In this document: positions 1-9,886 of the stretch, one piece after another | How positions within the stretch are numbered: position 1 is the stretch's first letter | Layout of the letters: each line of letters starts with the position of its first letter | DNA from: Yamagishiella unicocca | Lineage: Eukaryota > Chlorophyta > Chlorophyceae > Chlamydomonadales > Volvocaceae | Reading direction: 5' to 3' | DNA: 64,000 nucleotides | Assembly (NCBI GenBank): GCA_003116995.1 | Contig: BDSL01000039.1 | Coordinates: forward strand, 682,001-746,000 | Position numbers and translations under genes: made by a program | Notes under the pieces: model-generated | What the model saw: the letters and a program-made list of their open reading frames with translations, nothing else | The model's database searches: none | What the model was told of the DNA's origin: nothing

Positions 1-640
1 CTGCCGGCCCCCTGCCACGCCCCCTGCCGCCCCACCGCCACCCCCCTGCCGCCCCCCTGCCACGCCCCCTGCCGCCCCACCGCCGGCCCCCTGCCGGCTT
101 CCCTGGCCACACACCCTGCCGGCCCCGCTGGCCCCCCACCCCCGCTATCCTACCCATGTCGTGTAACCGATTTTACGCCAACCCCCACCGCCGCCCCCAC
201 AGCCGCCGCCACTGCATCTCCCAACGTATGCAACAAGCGGTTACCTTCTCAGCTTCCTAGTACACGTGCCTTCCTCACGACCCCCCGCTTGGACCTTCCA
301 GCTAGCACCCAGCGACCCGCCTAGTGGACTGCCCTGGCGGACACAAACCCATCCCCCTGCCCTGGCGGACACAAACCCATCCCCCTGCCCATTGCCCCCC
401 CCCCCCAACTTCTCGCCACTTACCCCACCCCCCCGCACCCCACCAGCACCACTCCCACTTCCGTATGAAACCCGGGACACCATCCCTGCCCCTTCCCGCC
501 CACCCTGTGCGCTCAACCCCGCCCAAATTCGCTCCCGCTTGTCACCCCCACTCCCTTCCCACAACCCAACACCCCGCGCTGAGCAGCCCCGGAGCCCCCT
601 CCCCACCCCGACTACTATCTATCCTGCTGACACCCGCTAC
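1..640. other. C-rich non-coding left end
   Basis: No gene can be supported here. The first 130 bases are CTGCCGGCCCC-like low-complexity sequence. At about 330-390 a 27-bp unit containing CCTGGCGGACACAAACCCAT is present twice. At about 153-178 there is an antisense copy of a short dispersed motif (family C, core GGTTACACGACATGG) that recurs in introns across the window. Confidence 0.5.
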
Positions 641-1232
641 CCTAATAAGGCCCGCCGTCGCCTCTCCCACCCTCCCTCGCGCCGCCTGCATGGCGCCCGG
701 CGGCCCTCCCCTTCGAGCCGCCTGCGCCTGACAGCTGCCGACACACGCCATGTCACCCTAAGGCCTTTTTCCCCCCTCAACTCCCATTCGGTCACTCTCC
801 CCCCCTACCCCAAGCGCCCCCACTGCGCCCTCCGGGCCAGGACCCCAACCCCACACTCCAAGACCCCACACCCTTATGGGGGCTTCGCACTTTGCCACGT
901 ACGACCAATCCGTGTTCCTCCGCACTTTGCCACGTACGACCAATCCGTGTTCCTTCCCACTTTGCCACGTACGACCAATCCGTGCTTCCTCGCACTTTGC
1001 CACGTACGACCAATCCGTGTTCCTTCCCACTTTGCCACGTACGACCAATCCGTGTTCCTTCGCTGCGCTACCCCCCTACGACTACCCCCCGCACCCCCCT
1101 TACCAAGCTGTTCGGCGTCACCGTGCTAGTGTTCCAGCCCCCCAGCTGCTGGCAGGGGCTCTTGGCGCGGTCCAACGTGGCCGCATCTCGGTCCGCCTTG
1201 CAGGCAGTGCTCCCCGTCAGCTTGCGCACATC
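641..1232 (-). CDS. Possible exons of an unrecognised minus-strand gene (partial)
   Basis: Two exon-like stretches on the minus strand have matching splice signals and phase. The first, 1232-1104, has a CAG acceptor and a GTAAGG donor and encodes 43 residues beginning DVRKLTGSTACKADRD. The second, 727-641, has a CAG acceptor and a GTAGCG donor and encodes 29 residues including GGPPGAMQAARGRVGEATAG. Both begin and end in phase 0, so they could be joined. The intron between them would hold a 34-bp tandem repeat. I recognise no family and found no start or stop, so this may be chance. Neighbouring exons, if real, would lie to the left of the window and in 1233-2900. Confidence 0.22.
886..1062. 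repeat. 34-bp tandem repeat, about 5 copies
   Basis: The unit contains CCACGTACGACCAATCCGTG followed by TTCCTTCCCACTTTG. There are five near-identical copies. Because 34 is not a multiple of three, several overlapping spurious reading frames run through it. Confidence 0.9.
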
Positions 1233-2941
1233 CTGGGGGGCCGGAAGCAGGAGGAGGAGGTGGGGGAGGAGGGGAAGGGGCATAAAAACCGGTTACACGA
1301 CACGGATAGGACAGCTGGCGCATTGGCTTCGGACATTTAGTTGTGGGCGCGTGCTGGAGCACTAGGATTGGCTACCGAGGGGACTGTGGAGGAGGGTTGC
1401 AGGGAAGACCATGTGGAGGACGGGGGGGCAGTAGGAGCGGGCGTATGGTCAGGGTAGGTCGGGGCGGCAGTGGAGGCGGTGGATCTGGCGAGCTGTGGGG
1501 AACGCAGGTGGTGCAGGAGTGGTCCGTGTGGAATGGTCGGTGCGGAACTGGTCGGTGCGGGAGTGGTCCGTGTGGAATGGTCGGTGCGGAACAGGGTAGG
1601 AGCGCAGCGCGCCGGGTGGGTGGATGCTCCGGGGGAGTAGTTCCTCAGCTGGTGGGGGCTTAAGGAGAATCCGCAAATCCACAATGTGTGTATGGAGGAG
1701 GGCGAGAGGGGCGGCGTGGCAGGTGACATTGCGCGGGCGCTGACGTCACCGCCGTCCGCTGATGGCTAGTACGGCAGCTGCTGGCACATCCAGCTGCCGC
1801 AGCCGCGCCGCTCCCGCTCTGCAAACTTGAGCGCCATGACCCGCACTGGGCTCCTAGCCTGCCGTCACAGCGGTCACTGATGCTGCGTGCTGTCGGGGCT
1901 TTGCTCCAGCAGCAGCAGGCCGCAGCTGCTGCTGCTGCTGCTGGCCCATGTGAGTCGCGGAATGCGATGTGCACGTGCACACACACACACGCACACACAC
2001 ACACACGCGCGCACACACGCACGCACGCGCACACACGCATGCGCACACACGTTCGCACGCACACACGCATGCGCACACACACACACGTCCCTGCCCCGCG
2101 TCCCTGACGCCGCGTCCCCTGCTGCCGTATCCCCTACTGCCCCCGTGAGCCCCTTGCTGTGCGGACCGGCGGCCGTCATCCGTGTTCATCCGTGCCTTCC
2201 GACTGGCCCCCTTTGCGAAGCAGGGGCCCACCCACAAGTTCCTGGGGCGCGCAGAGGTCGCCTTACCCTGCTATTGATCAGCTCCGGCGCCAGTGTATTG
2301 GATAAGAGCGTCTCCGAATAGTGGGTATGGTGCTTCCCTGGTTGAAGTGCGACGCTTTCGTTCCATACGGGTCCCCGAAGACCCAGGATGTCGGGCTTGC
2401 TTTCGATAGTCGCCTTTTTTGCATCTTTGACCTGTTGGCCATTGAATAAGCCTTATTATAGGTGACACGTGTTGGTAGGTAATGCGTGCAAGGCCACTGC
2501 AAGCGTACCTTATCGGACACTGGCAAGCGGACAACTGAGTCGTGCAATGAATAATTGACCTTCCCAGTTCTCCCGGGTATAGCTTGCATTGGAAGGGTGG
2601 GTGCTCGTCGCGTGGGTTCCTCCATGTATTCCTGAACTTCTTGAGCGGCACTACCTGCCTCGCTCATTTCGCAAATCAGCTGATGCGCAGAAGGTTGGAT
2701 ATAATTGAAAAACAGGGTCTGCTGCTAATAGATTGATGTTGCAATGGAATTACAGCAAGGAAAATCACGCAGTCACAGTACTCCGCGACTTCGAGCGTGT
2801 CACTTTGAGCGTAACTTCCAAAGTTTAAGGATTATGCACGACAAAATTGCTAAAACAACGAAATGGGATGTGAAAGCCAGGCTCGTTTCATTGCCATCAT
2901 AGGTGTACGTTCGACTTGGACGAGCATTTTATAGAAGGTGT
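1233..2941. other. Intergenic stretch without a supported gene
   Basis: This stretch contains a family C motif at about 1280-1310, a family B motif at about 1655-1682, CAG/CTG repeats near 1908-1945 and a CA/CG dinucleotide array. From about 2280 the base composition becomes less GC-rich; this part probably includes the 3' untranslated region of the minus-strand UVR-ApaG gene. A TGTAA on the minus strand (TTACA at 2750-2754) lies about 190 bp past that gene's stop and is a plausible polyadenylation signal. Confidence 0.5.
1975..2092. repeat. CA/CG-rich microsatellite
   Basis: Imperfect ACACAC/ACGCACGC array of about 115 bp. Open frames of alternating His-Thr or Val-Cys across it are artefacts. 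Confidence 0.9.
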
Positions 2942-5900
2942 TCAGACAGCCTGCGGGCCCTTAGCGTCCAGCATGAACTTTCCAATCTTTACCTGCATAG
3001 CAGTGAGCACAATACGCTGATTAGAGTGCATTATTAAAGCACATGTGCCCTCGAGTAGGTTGGATCGTCGCTCGCCAGCACCGTCTGTTGGCCGCGTTTC
3101 CCGTTCCCAGCAAATTCAAACGCCTTACAGGATGCAACACCTCTCACATCAAAAGCACGGGCCAGTCAACGTGCAAGAGGCAGACACGCAGAGACACGCG
3201 CCTAAAATTGCTATTAACAACGCGCTAATGGCCACCATTGGCCCCGAGCCCGCGGTGGCGACCAAGGACACAGACTGCGCCCAAGTTTGCTATCAATGCC
3301 TGGTGCGCTTCGGTGCTTGCTCAACCCCAACACGGCGCACTTCCCAACCGCCGCCATCACTGTCCCACGCACCTCCATGGTGTCGGCCCACTGTCCGTCC
3401 TCCGGGCTAAGAACCACCATCATGTAGTCGCCCTCCATGGAGCCCTGCGAGGGATCGTCAACGGCGCCAGCACAATGACAATCGTCACCGGGGGTTCTCC
3501 ACGTCCAGGGTTCCAGGCACACCCGAAAAGAAAGAAAGTGAAGCCTCAACCCCCGGGATTCGCGCGAGCCTTTCACTGATACTTGCATGCCGTACGCACC
3601 CCTCAGCGAGACGGCACTTGCCGGCTGCTAGCCTCCAGCCGCACAGCAGGCGCAACCTAGGCAAGGACGGGGGCAGGACAAGAGGAACACCATACAAACA
3701 CCCGTTCCCTGGGACCCAAGAAGCAGGGCCCGCTACCATCTGCGCCGTACGAAGTCGTACCTGGGACGTGGCCAGAGCACAGCCCGAGGTGTACTCGTGG
3801 CTCTTGCCCGGCAAGATGATGGGCTGCTCGCCCACGACACCGGGGCCCCTGGGAGGAGGGACGGGCGGGGGCGGGAGGATGGCGTAAAGATCCGGTTTCA
3901 CGGCATGGCGCATTACCTGCACTAGAGGGACTGGGAAGGAAGGACGGGGAGCAGCGGGGGGGATGGTTAGGAGGTGGGCAGCGCATCTCAGCGCATGCCT
4001 TAAAACTACCGGGAATACTCCAGTGTTAGGTTTAAGCGTGGCTAAAAACTAACACAGCGGTGGTTGTTGCTAGCTTGGGAACGTGCCAGAGAACGTCAGC
4101 TTCGTCAAACGCATGTCCCAACTCTCGCATGTCCCAACTCTCGCGTTGATGAAAGCTCCGGAGGAAGCTGACTACACCTCCTCGGTCGGGCGCTTTGGTG
4201 CAGCCGTACCTGGCAGGGCCGCACCCCGCCCCCTACCACCATCACCACCCCGCCCCTGCCGTACCGCCACCGCCGTACCGCCACCTCCGTACCCCCACCA
4301 CCGTACCCCCACCACCGTATCGCCACCGCGACGCACCTGACCTCCTCCGTCTTGCCCCGCCCGTCCATGATGACCCAATGCCGGTTCCGGAGCTGTACGA
4401 TGGTGTCGGTTGTGTCGTTGGCGATGGTCACGTGGTAGGCGAACATGTAGCGCCCGGCGGCGGGACTGGACTTGGTGGGCAGGAAGAAGCTGCGGGGAAC
4501 GGGGATGGGACGGGGGACGGGGATGGGACGGGGGAACGGGGATGGGACGGGGGACGGGGATGGGACGGGGGAACGGGGATGGGACGGGGGACGGGGATGG
4601 GACGGGGGAAAGGGGATGGGACGGGGGACGAGGATGGGACGGGGGACGAGGATGGGACGGGGCCCAGAAGCAAAGTGGTTGCGGCACGCTCCGGCAGCCG
4701 GTGTGTGTCGGAGGCGCCAGGGAGCGGCCGGGCGGGACCAAAGGTGGCACACAGCTACATCCGTGAATGGCGGCGAGCCACAGCAGCCCTGCCAGGTGCC
4801 CCTTTCCCCATTCCTGTATACTTTCCCCACCATCAGCTCCGCCGAGTTGCTGGCGCTACACCGCAACCCCTTCAAACCCACCCACCCAGCTGCACTTCCC
4901 AAGTTCAGTAACCGGGTCTTTTTGCAACCCACCCAGCCACCCAGCCATGCAGCCGCCCACCTACACTTTTCCACGTCGGTAAATCGTGTTTTTTGCAACC
5001 CAGCCAGCCAGCCAGCCAGCCAGCCAGCTAGCCAGCCAGCAGCGATAACGCCCTCCTGACCGCCCCTCCGGGGGCCCTCTCCCTCCCCCCTTTCCTCGCC
5101 TGCCCTCCCCTCCTCCCCTTCCCTCACCTCTGCACCTGCACCCGGATGCCCTGGGTGACTGCCGTGCTGTTGGTGGACAGCAGCCCCGCCTCCAGCGCCG
5201 CGGGTCCGAGCTCCGCCTCCAGCTGCGCGATCTGGCCCTTGATCTTGGCGGCCTCCTGCGGCTCCAGAACCACGCAGGCGGCAGGGGGTTGGATATGAGG
5301 ATCGGCGGCAGCGGGTTCAAGGAGAATCCGCGAAAAAAACAACCATCGGCGGCAGGGGGTTTAAGGAGAATCCGCGAAAAAATCAACAAACGGCGGCAGG
5401 GGGGTAAAAGAGAATCCGCGAAACAAAAATCGGCGGCAGGGGGTTTAAGGAGAATCCGCGAAACAAAAATCGGCGGCAGGGAGGAGCGGTGCGGTGCGGC
5501 TCCACGCGATGAAGCCTATGGCGTATGTCACGGCACCCGGGAAAGGGAAGGTAAGGACCCGCCCTCCCAACGCCCACCGAACGGGATGCAGTCGTCACTC
5601 ACCGCGCACGGGTACCTCTCAACCCGGCACCACCCATCCTACACACCCCCTCCTCCCCTGACCAAGTGCCCACCTACCGACCTCTCTCAACCCTACCCTG
5701 ACTTTCCCGGCTGCAGTAGCCGGGGCCCTGCCCACAAACGACCTCTCTGACCGCCCCTGCGCACCAGCACCGCGGGACCCTTCCACCCCGCCTGACAGCG
5801 AGCATGGCGGGGGACGGCCCCTCGGGGCCTGGCCCCAGCGACTGCGACTAAGCGCCCGAGCAGCCGGACAGTGCGTCAGGCTCACTGTCCTCACATAAGG

Positions 5901-6935
5901 CCCGCGAATTCGCAAGGTGGTGCCAACGGTTGCCTGCCCCACATGTATGAGCAACAAACGTGGCAGCAGCAAAGCGAGGGAAGGTGCTGAGGGAAGGACT
6001 TTAAGAAGCCGGGTGACTCGGGGGGGAGGGGCAGCGGAAAAAACGCAAGCTAGCTGACCCGTCGCCGCGCGGGGGCTGTGGAAGGAGGGGGGCTCGGAGG
6101 ATGGGGTTTTAGGGTCGTCATAACCGAGGGAGGAGCGATGTGGGTCGGCCTAGGGCTGCGGAGCGGAGTACCACCACATCTCGGTTTGGGAGCTTCTCAT
6201 TTTTCCCTCCCTCTCCGTCGTTGATGTCTGGGACTGATGCTCCTGCTGCAACAAGCCAAATCGCACGAACACTCTAATGCTCCTCCCTCCCGCTTCCGTC
6301 GCCCTGGCCACTTTACAGGTCTTGTTGTAAACCTGCCCCACCAATGGCCCAGTTTCCGGCAAGAACCGCGACTGCAGAAACCCGGCTCCGCGAGCTTCAC
6401 GTTTTGGGCATGTCTGTGCGCTGCCACCCACCTCGTAACGCTCCTCCCTGATAGCTCGCTCCAAAGACGTCTTCGCGACCATAACTGGGTCCTTGCGGTT
6501 CAGCTCCTCCAGCTCTTCTTTGAGCCGTGCGGCGGATTTGAAGTCCTCGCCTCTGACTGCATCGAGATGGTTGTACGTGGCACGGACGCCGCTTGATGTT
6601 ATCAATGTATCGGAAAAACTTCCATACCCTGGTTACAGATTGATTCGATTCGACGCCAAAACCGAGAGCGCTGCGGTGGGCACAGTCCGCCGTCTGAGGG
6701 ATGTGTGGGCGGTTGGCTCACCTGCACGCCTCATCTCCGACTCAATATCTTTCCGACGCTGAACAAGTTCCGATAGGCCGTATGAGCTGCTAGCCTCAGT
6801 TCCAGCCTCGGCGGCGCGAGGGACCACCCGTAAGCTATGGCTGCCTGCCGAGCGACGAAAGACTGCTGACCGCCCCGACGTGCCCGCGATTGGCCGATGC
6901 AAATTGGTCGTTGACCGGAACATTGGGCAGGCCAT
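2942..6935 (-). CDS. UVR-motif and ApaG-domain protein, probably plastid-targeted
   Basis: Seven exons on the minus strand: 6935-6722, 6556-6432, 5255-5128, 4489-4337, 3848-3761, 3444-3373 and 2992-2942 (about 276 residues). The start is the first ATG of the frame. The N-terminus (MACPMFRSTTN, Arg/Ser-rich, up to RVVPRAAEAG) resembles a chloroplast transit peptide. Next come two UVR-type motifs, RGEDFKSAARLKEELEEL and, across a splice, EERYEEAAKIKGQIAQLE. The ApaG domain covers the C-terminal half: TQGIRVQVQSFFLP, RYMFAYHVTIAND, RHWVIMDG, RGPGVVGEQPIILPG, HEYTSG, GSMEGDYMMV, ending VKIGKFMLDAKGPQAV. All junctions are GT..AG and in phase. UVR motifs mediate protein contacts in UvrB/UvrC and Clp-associated proteins. 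ApaG is a beta-sandwich domain also found in FBxo3, SKIP16 and POLDIP2. The biochemical role is unknown. Confidence 0.85.
4497..4662. repeat. Minisatellite in a UVR-ApaG intron
   Basis: About nine copies of an 18-bp-type unit, GGGGATGGGACGGGGGAC, lie immediately upstream (in gene orientation) of the acceptor of the exon starting at 4489. On the transcribed sense strand the array is C/T-rich, so it also serves as a long pyrimidine tract. Confidence 0.85.
5295..5484. repeat. Tandem cluster of dispersed motif family B
   Basis: Four to five copies of a unit of about 45 bp built on AAGGAGAATCCGCGAAA plus CGGCGGCAGGGGGTTT. The AGAATCCGCGAA core is the same as single copies seen in many introns and spacers of the window. 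The array sits in the long intron (5256-6431) of the UVR-ApaG gene. Confidence 0.8.
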
Positions 6936-7217
6936 TCCGCAAATAGGAGGGTCCGGGCGACACAAGGGTGGCCGAGGCCTGCAAGTCCTCCGAGAGCCGA
7001 ACTGCAAAGGTGTGTGACAGAAGTAACAATTGCACGGTATCCTGTAGGATGGTCCGCCAATGGGACACGCGGAAAAATTGGACTGGAATGGAACTTTCGG
7101 TGAGGGCCTTGCACGGCGACGGAGGCATTTAGCATCCAGAGCGACACCTTACAAATCCTTTTTGTTCCCGCTTTAGACGTCGGCTCTATCCCGATTTTCT
7201 TTCATACCATATCCAAA
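6936..7217. promoter_or_regulatory. Shared divergent promoter region
   Basis: The start codons of the UVR-ApaG gene (minus) and NDK (plus) are 282 bp apart, head to head. The segment must hold both 5' untranslated regions and the core promoters. I see no clear TATA box. Co-regulation of the two genes is possible but is only an inference from the spacing. Confidence 0.5.
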
Positions 7218-8690
7218 ATGGTGCGTTTTTTATTGGCCCGGATAGTGCGTGTGCGTGCCCAACACATCTAGCGTAAGGTCCTGAAGCTCTTAGCAGGATG
7301 TGATCCTGATTTTGTGGACGTTTTGCAGGCGTCCGAGCAGACCTACATCATGATCAAGCCTGACGGCGTCCAGCGTGGTCTGGTCGGCGAGGTGATCAAG
7401 CGGTAGGTGCCCTTACAAAGCCCCCCTTTCACATACGGCGACGATTTTGTATAGCAAACTTGTAAGCAATGCTGGTGCAATGTGCGTTCAGTGTTTTTAT
7501 GTGACCGACCCATACATGCTCAACCTTATGGTTGCCATTTGCAAGGGAGGAAGCATTTCTGCTACACGGTAGCAGGCCTAAATCGATACTTAAGTTGTTG
7601 ATGGAATTGTGAGAGCACCAGCGGTCACCAGTTTACAGCTATAGCCAAGGCGGCGCGCGCGAGGCACAGCCCGTGCGAGTCTACAATTGCCTGGCTTTTC
7701 CGTCCTGCCGCACTTCTAATAACAAAGTCTATAATACGACCCGTTGGCGATCGAGGCATCTCTGCCTCTCATTACTACTACTACTATTACTACTAACATT
7801 ACTACCACTGCGTCCACTGGACGTTTCCCTGCTGGCAGGTTTGAGCGGCGCGGCTACACCCTGAAGGGGCTGAAGCTCATGAGCGTGGAGAGGTCCTTGG
7901 CTGAGAGGCATTACGAGGACCTAAAGTCCAGACCCTTCTTCAGCGCCCTGGTCGACTACATCTGCAGGTGCGGGATTACCGGCTGACCTGCCTTGCGCAG
8001 GCCGTTGCCTTTCACGGAAGAACTTGTTGACGGATCGTGTATGACGAGGTGACGGCAGCTCAGATGGGCGACCATGCCGTCCGTTACCTGTACGGCAGTC
8101 CGCGACACAGTAACGCCGTGGGATCAGGCGAAGCTGGAAAACCTTTTGGCTCAGATTCGTAGAGCGCGAAAAGAGCCACCGCGGGGATGACCAGATGGAC
8201 TGGTATTGGTGTTATATGTGCGGCCCTTGATGGAAGTCCGTTATGGGGGACACCTGTTACTGCCGAGAGCCAGTACAACATGTAATCTAATCTAACAGTA
8301 ACGCCAGAGCCGAACTGGCAACAGGATGTGGCACCCGAAGCTTCAGACCTATCTATCCTTGCCCGCCCACCCAAATACACATCCATCCCCTCCTTGACGT
8401 CTTCGCCTCCCCCCCCTGCCTCACGTCCCCTCCCCGCCCGCAGCGGCCCCGTCATCGCCATGGTGTGGCAGGGCGCTGATGTTGTGGCCGGCGGCCGCAA
8501 GCTGATCGGCGCCACCAACCCCCTGAACTCGGAGCCGGGCACCATCCGCGGTGACTTCGCCATCACGGTCGGCCGCAACATTATCCACGGCTCGGACAGC
8601 GTGCAGAACGCCGACCGCGAGATCAACATGTGGTTCCCCGAGGGCGTTGCTGAGTGGACTCCGGTCGCTACGCCCTGGATCTACGAGTAA
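7218..8690 (+). CDS. NDK: Nucleoside diphosphate kinase
   Basis: Four exons: 7218-7220 (the ATG alone), 7329-7402, 7839-7967 and 8444-8690, encoding 150 residues, the usual size for a group I NDK subunit. The protein opens [20 protein letters not shown] and contains the P-loop-free NDK fold signatures [23 protein letters not shown] and the active-site motif NIIHGSDS, with the phospho-accepting His near residue 117. It ends [21 protein letters not shown] before TAA (the last 20 residues are intact). NDK moves the gamma phosphate between NTPs and NDPs through a phospho-histidine and normally works as a hexamer. No targeting leader is visible, so a cytosolic or flagellar location is likely. All introns are GT..AG. 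The first intron begins directly after the start codon. Confidence 0.97.
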
Positions 8691-9886
8691 GCGCCTATTC
8701 CCATCCTTCTGGCGCGTTGTGAAGGACGGGCTCGCCCAACCCACACACCCACCCACCCGCCCGACCCGGGGATGGAAGCGCTCCAATTCGGCATCAGCGG
8801 CGTGGTGTGGCGCCGGACTCCGTCCCGTTTAAAGATTCGGAGGATGGAGTCTGCTTTGTTACCGGGTACAGCAAGACGCTGATGGCGTCGATTGGGCCTG
8901 GATCGCCGAGTGGTGCGGTGTGGTGTGCGTGGTGCGGCGCGTGTGGGATGACGGCGTGGTGTTATCTGCTACGAAAGGCGTGGGGACCATTCAATGCGGC
9001 ATCGCTGCGCGAAAGGAAGAGGCGGGATGGTGGTGGCCGAGACGACCGGCAGGGGGCTCGTGGAGCGCTGCGGAACAGGACGAGGTGCGGGCTGCAGAGG
9101 GAGCGTTTTTGTGACGCGCCCGTTAGCTTTTTGCTTAGATTGGAATGCGCATGAACCGACCAATTACGCCTCTGGGTGGAATTCCCTAGGTTTCGTGTCC
9201 GAGCAGGGCGCCGCACCTCGATACCGAACTGCTTGCGATCAGTGCTCTGGAGCTGTCGGCTATGTAAGCGGCGAAAAATTTGGCATCATTCTTTGGATTT
9301 CAACCGAACCAGCGCGCTGCATATGTCACCCAACCACGCTGACCAGCCGTGCGCAGTAACAGCATTACGTGACTGGTTTGTGAAGCTGTTCTAAAAATAT
9401 ATCATTACATGGCGAGCAGCGGCAACAACACGATGCCAGAATTTTAAGTGGAATGTCCGGGCCTGTCGGTTCAGCGATCAGCTCGCAGTAGGAAAGCAAC
9501 GTTGTGGCAAAAATACTAGAGCTCGGGGGATCCCTATGACAACATTCAGGGGCTTCCGCCGTAAGTAGGCTAACCGCACAAATCGACCTAAAACTCATAG
9601 ATCCTCTCCAATAGCATACTACAAGGACTGCGACTTTTACATTTACAAAGTTGGCTCGTAATCGGAAGTGCGACATGCACGCTCCACTGGTCCACTCGAC
9701 CACTCCAATGGTAAGGTACGACATCAGTTTCAATTTTGCGGGAACCTGTTGGGGACTGGGTAGGTCAAGGCTGTCAAGTTCAGCTCCCATTGTCTAAACT
9801 TTGAAATTGTAATCATACCATGACACAACATTGATAGTCCTCTAATCGCTTACCTGTGCGTCGTCGACTGACTCGACGAACTTGAA
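8691..9886. other. NDK 3' region and RPA1 promoter region
   Basis: No further gene is supported. A TGTAA at 9263-9267 is the best candidate for the NDK polyadenylation signal, about 570 bp past the stop. From about 9360 the sequence is less GC-rich and non-repetitive, consistent with promoter and 5' untranslated sequence of the following RPA1 gene. Confidence 0.4.

Noticed and set aside
886..1062. CRISPR-like regular repeats (also at 11973, 14688, 50660 and 53258)
   Set aside because: The units are directly adjacent with no unique spacers, there are no cas genes, and the genome is eukaryotic. They are minisatellites.
6150..6371. A further UVR-ApaG exon reading SRFLPETGPLVGQVYNKT after the 6432 donor
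   Set aside because: Splicing 6432 directly to 5255 completes a canonical UVR motif (ERYE-EAAKIKG) and leads into ApaG in phase. The alternative ends in unrelated sequence and a stop.
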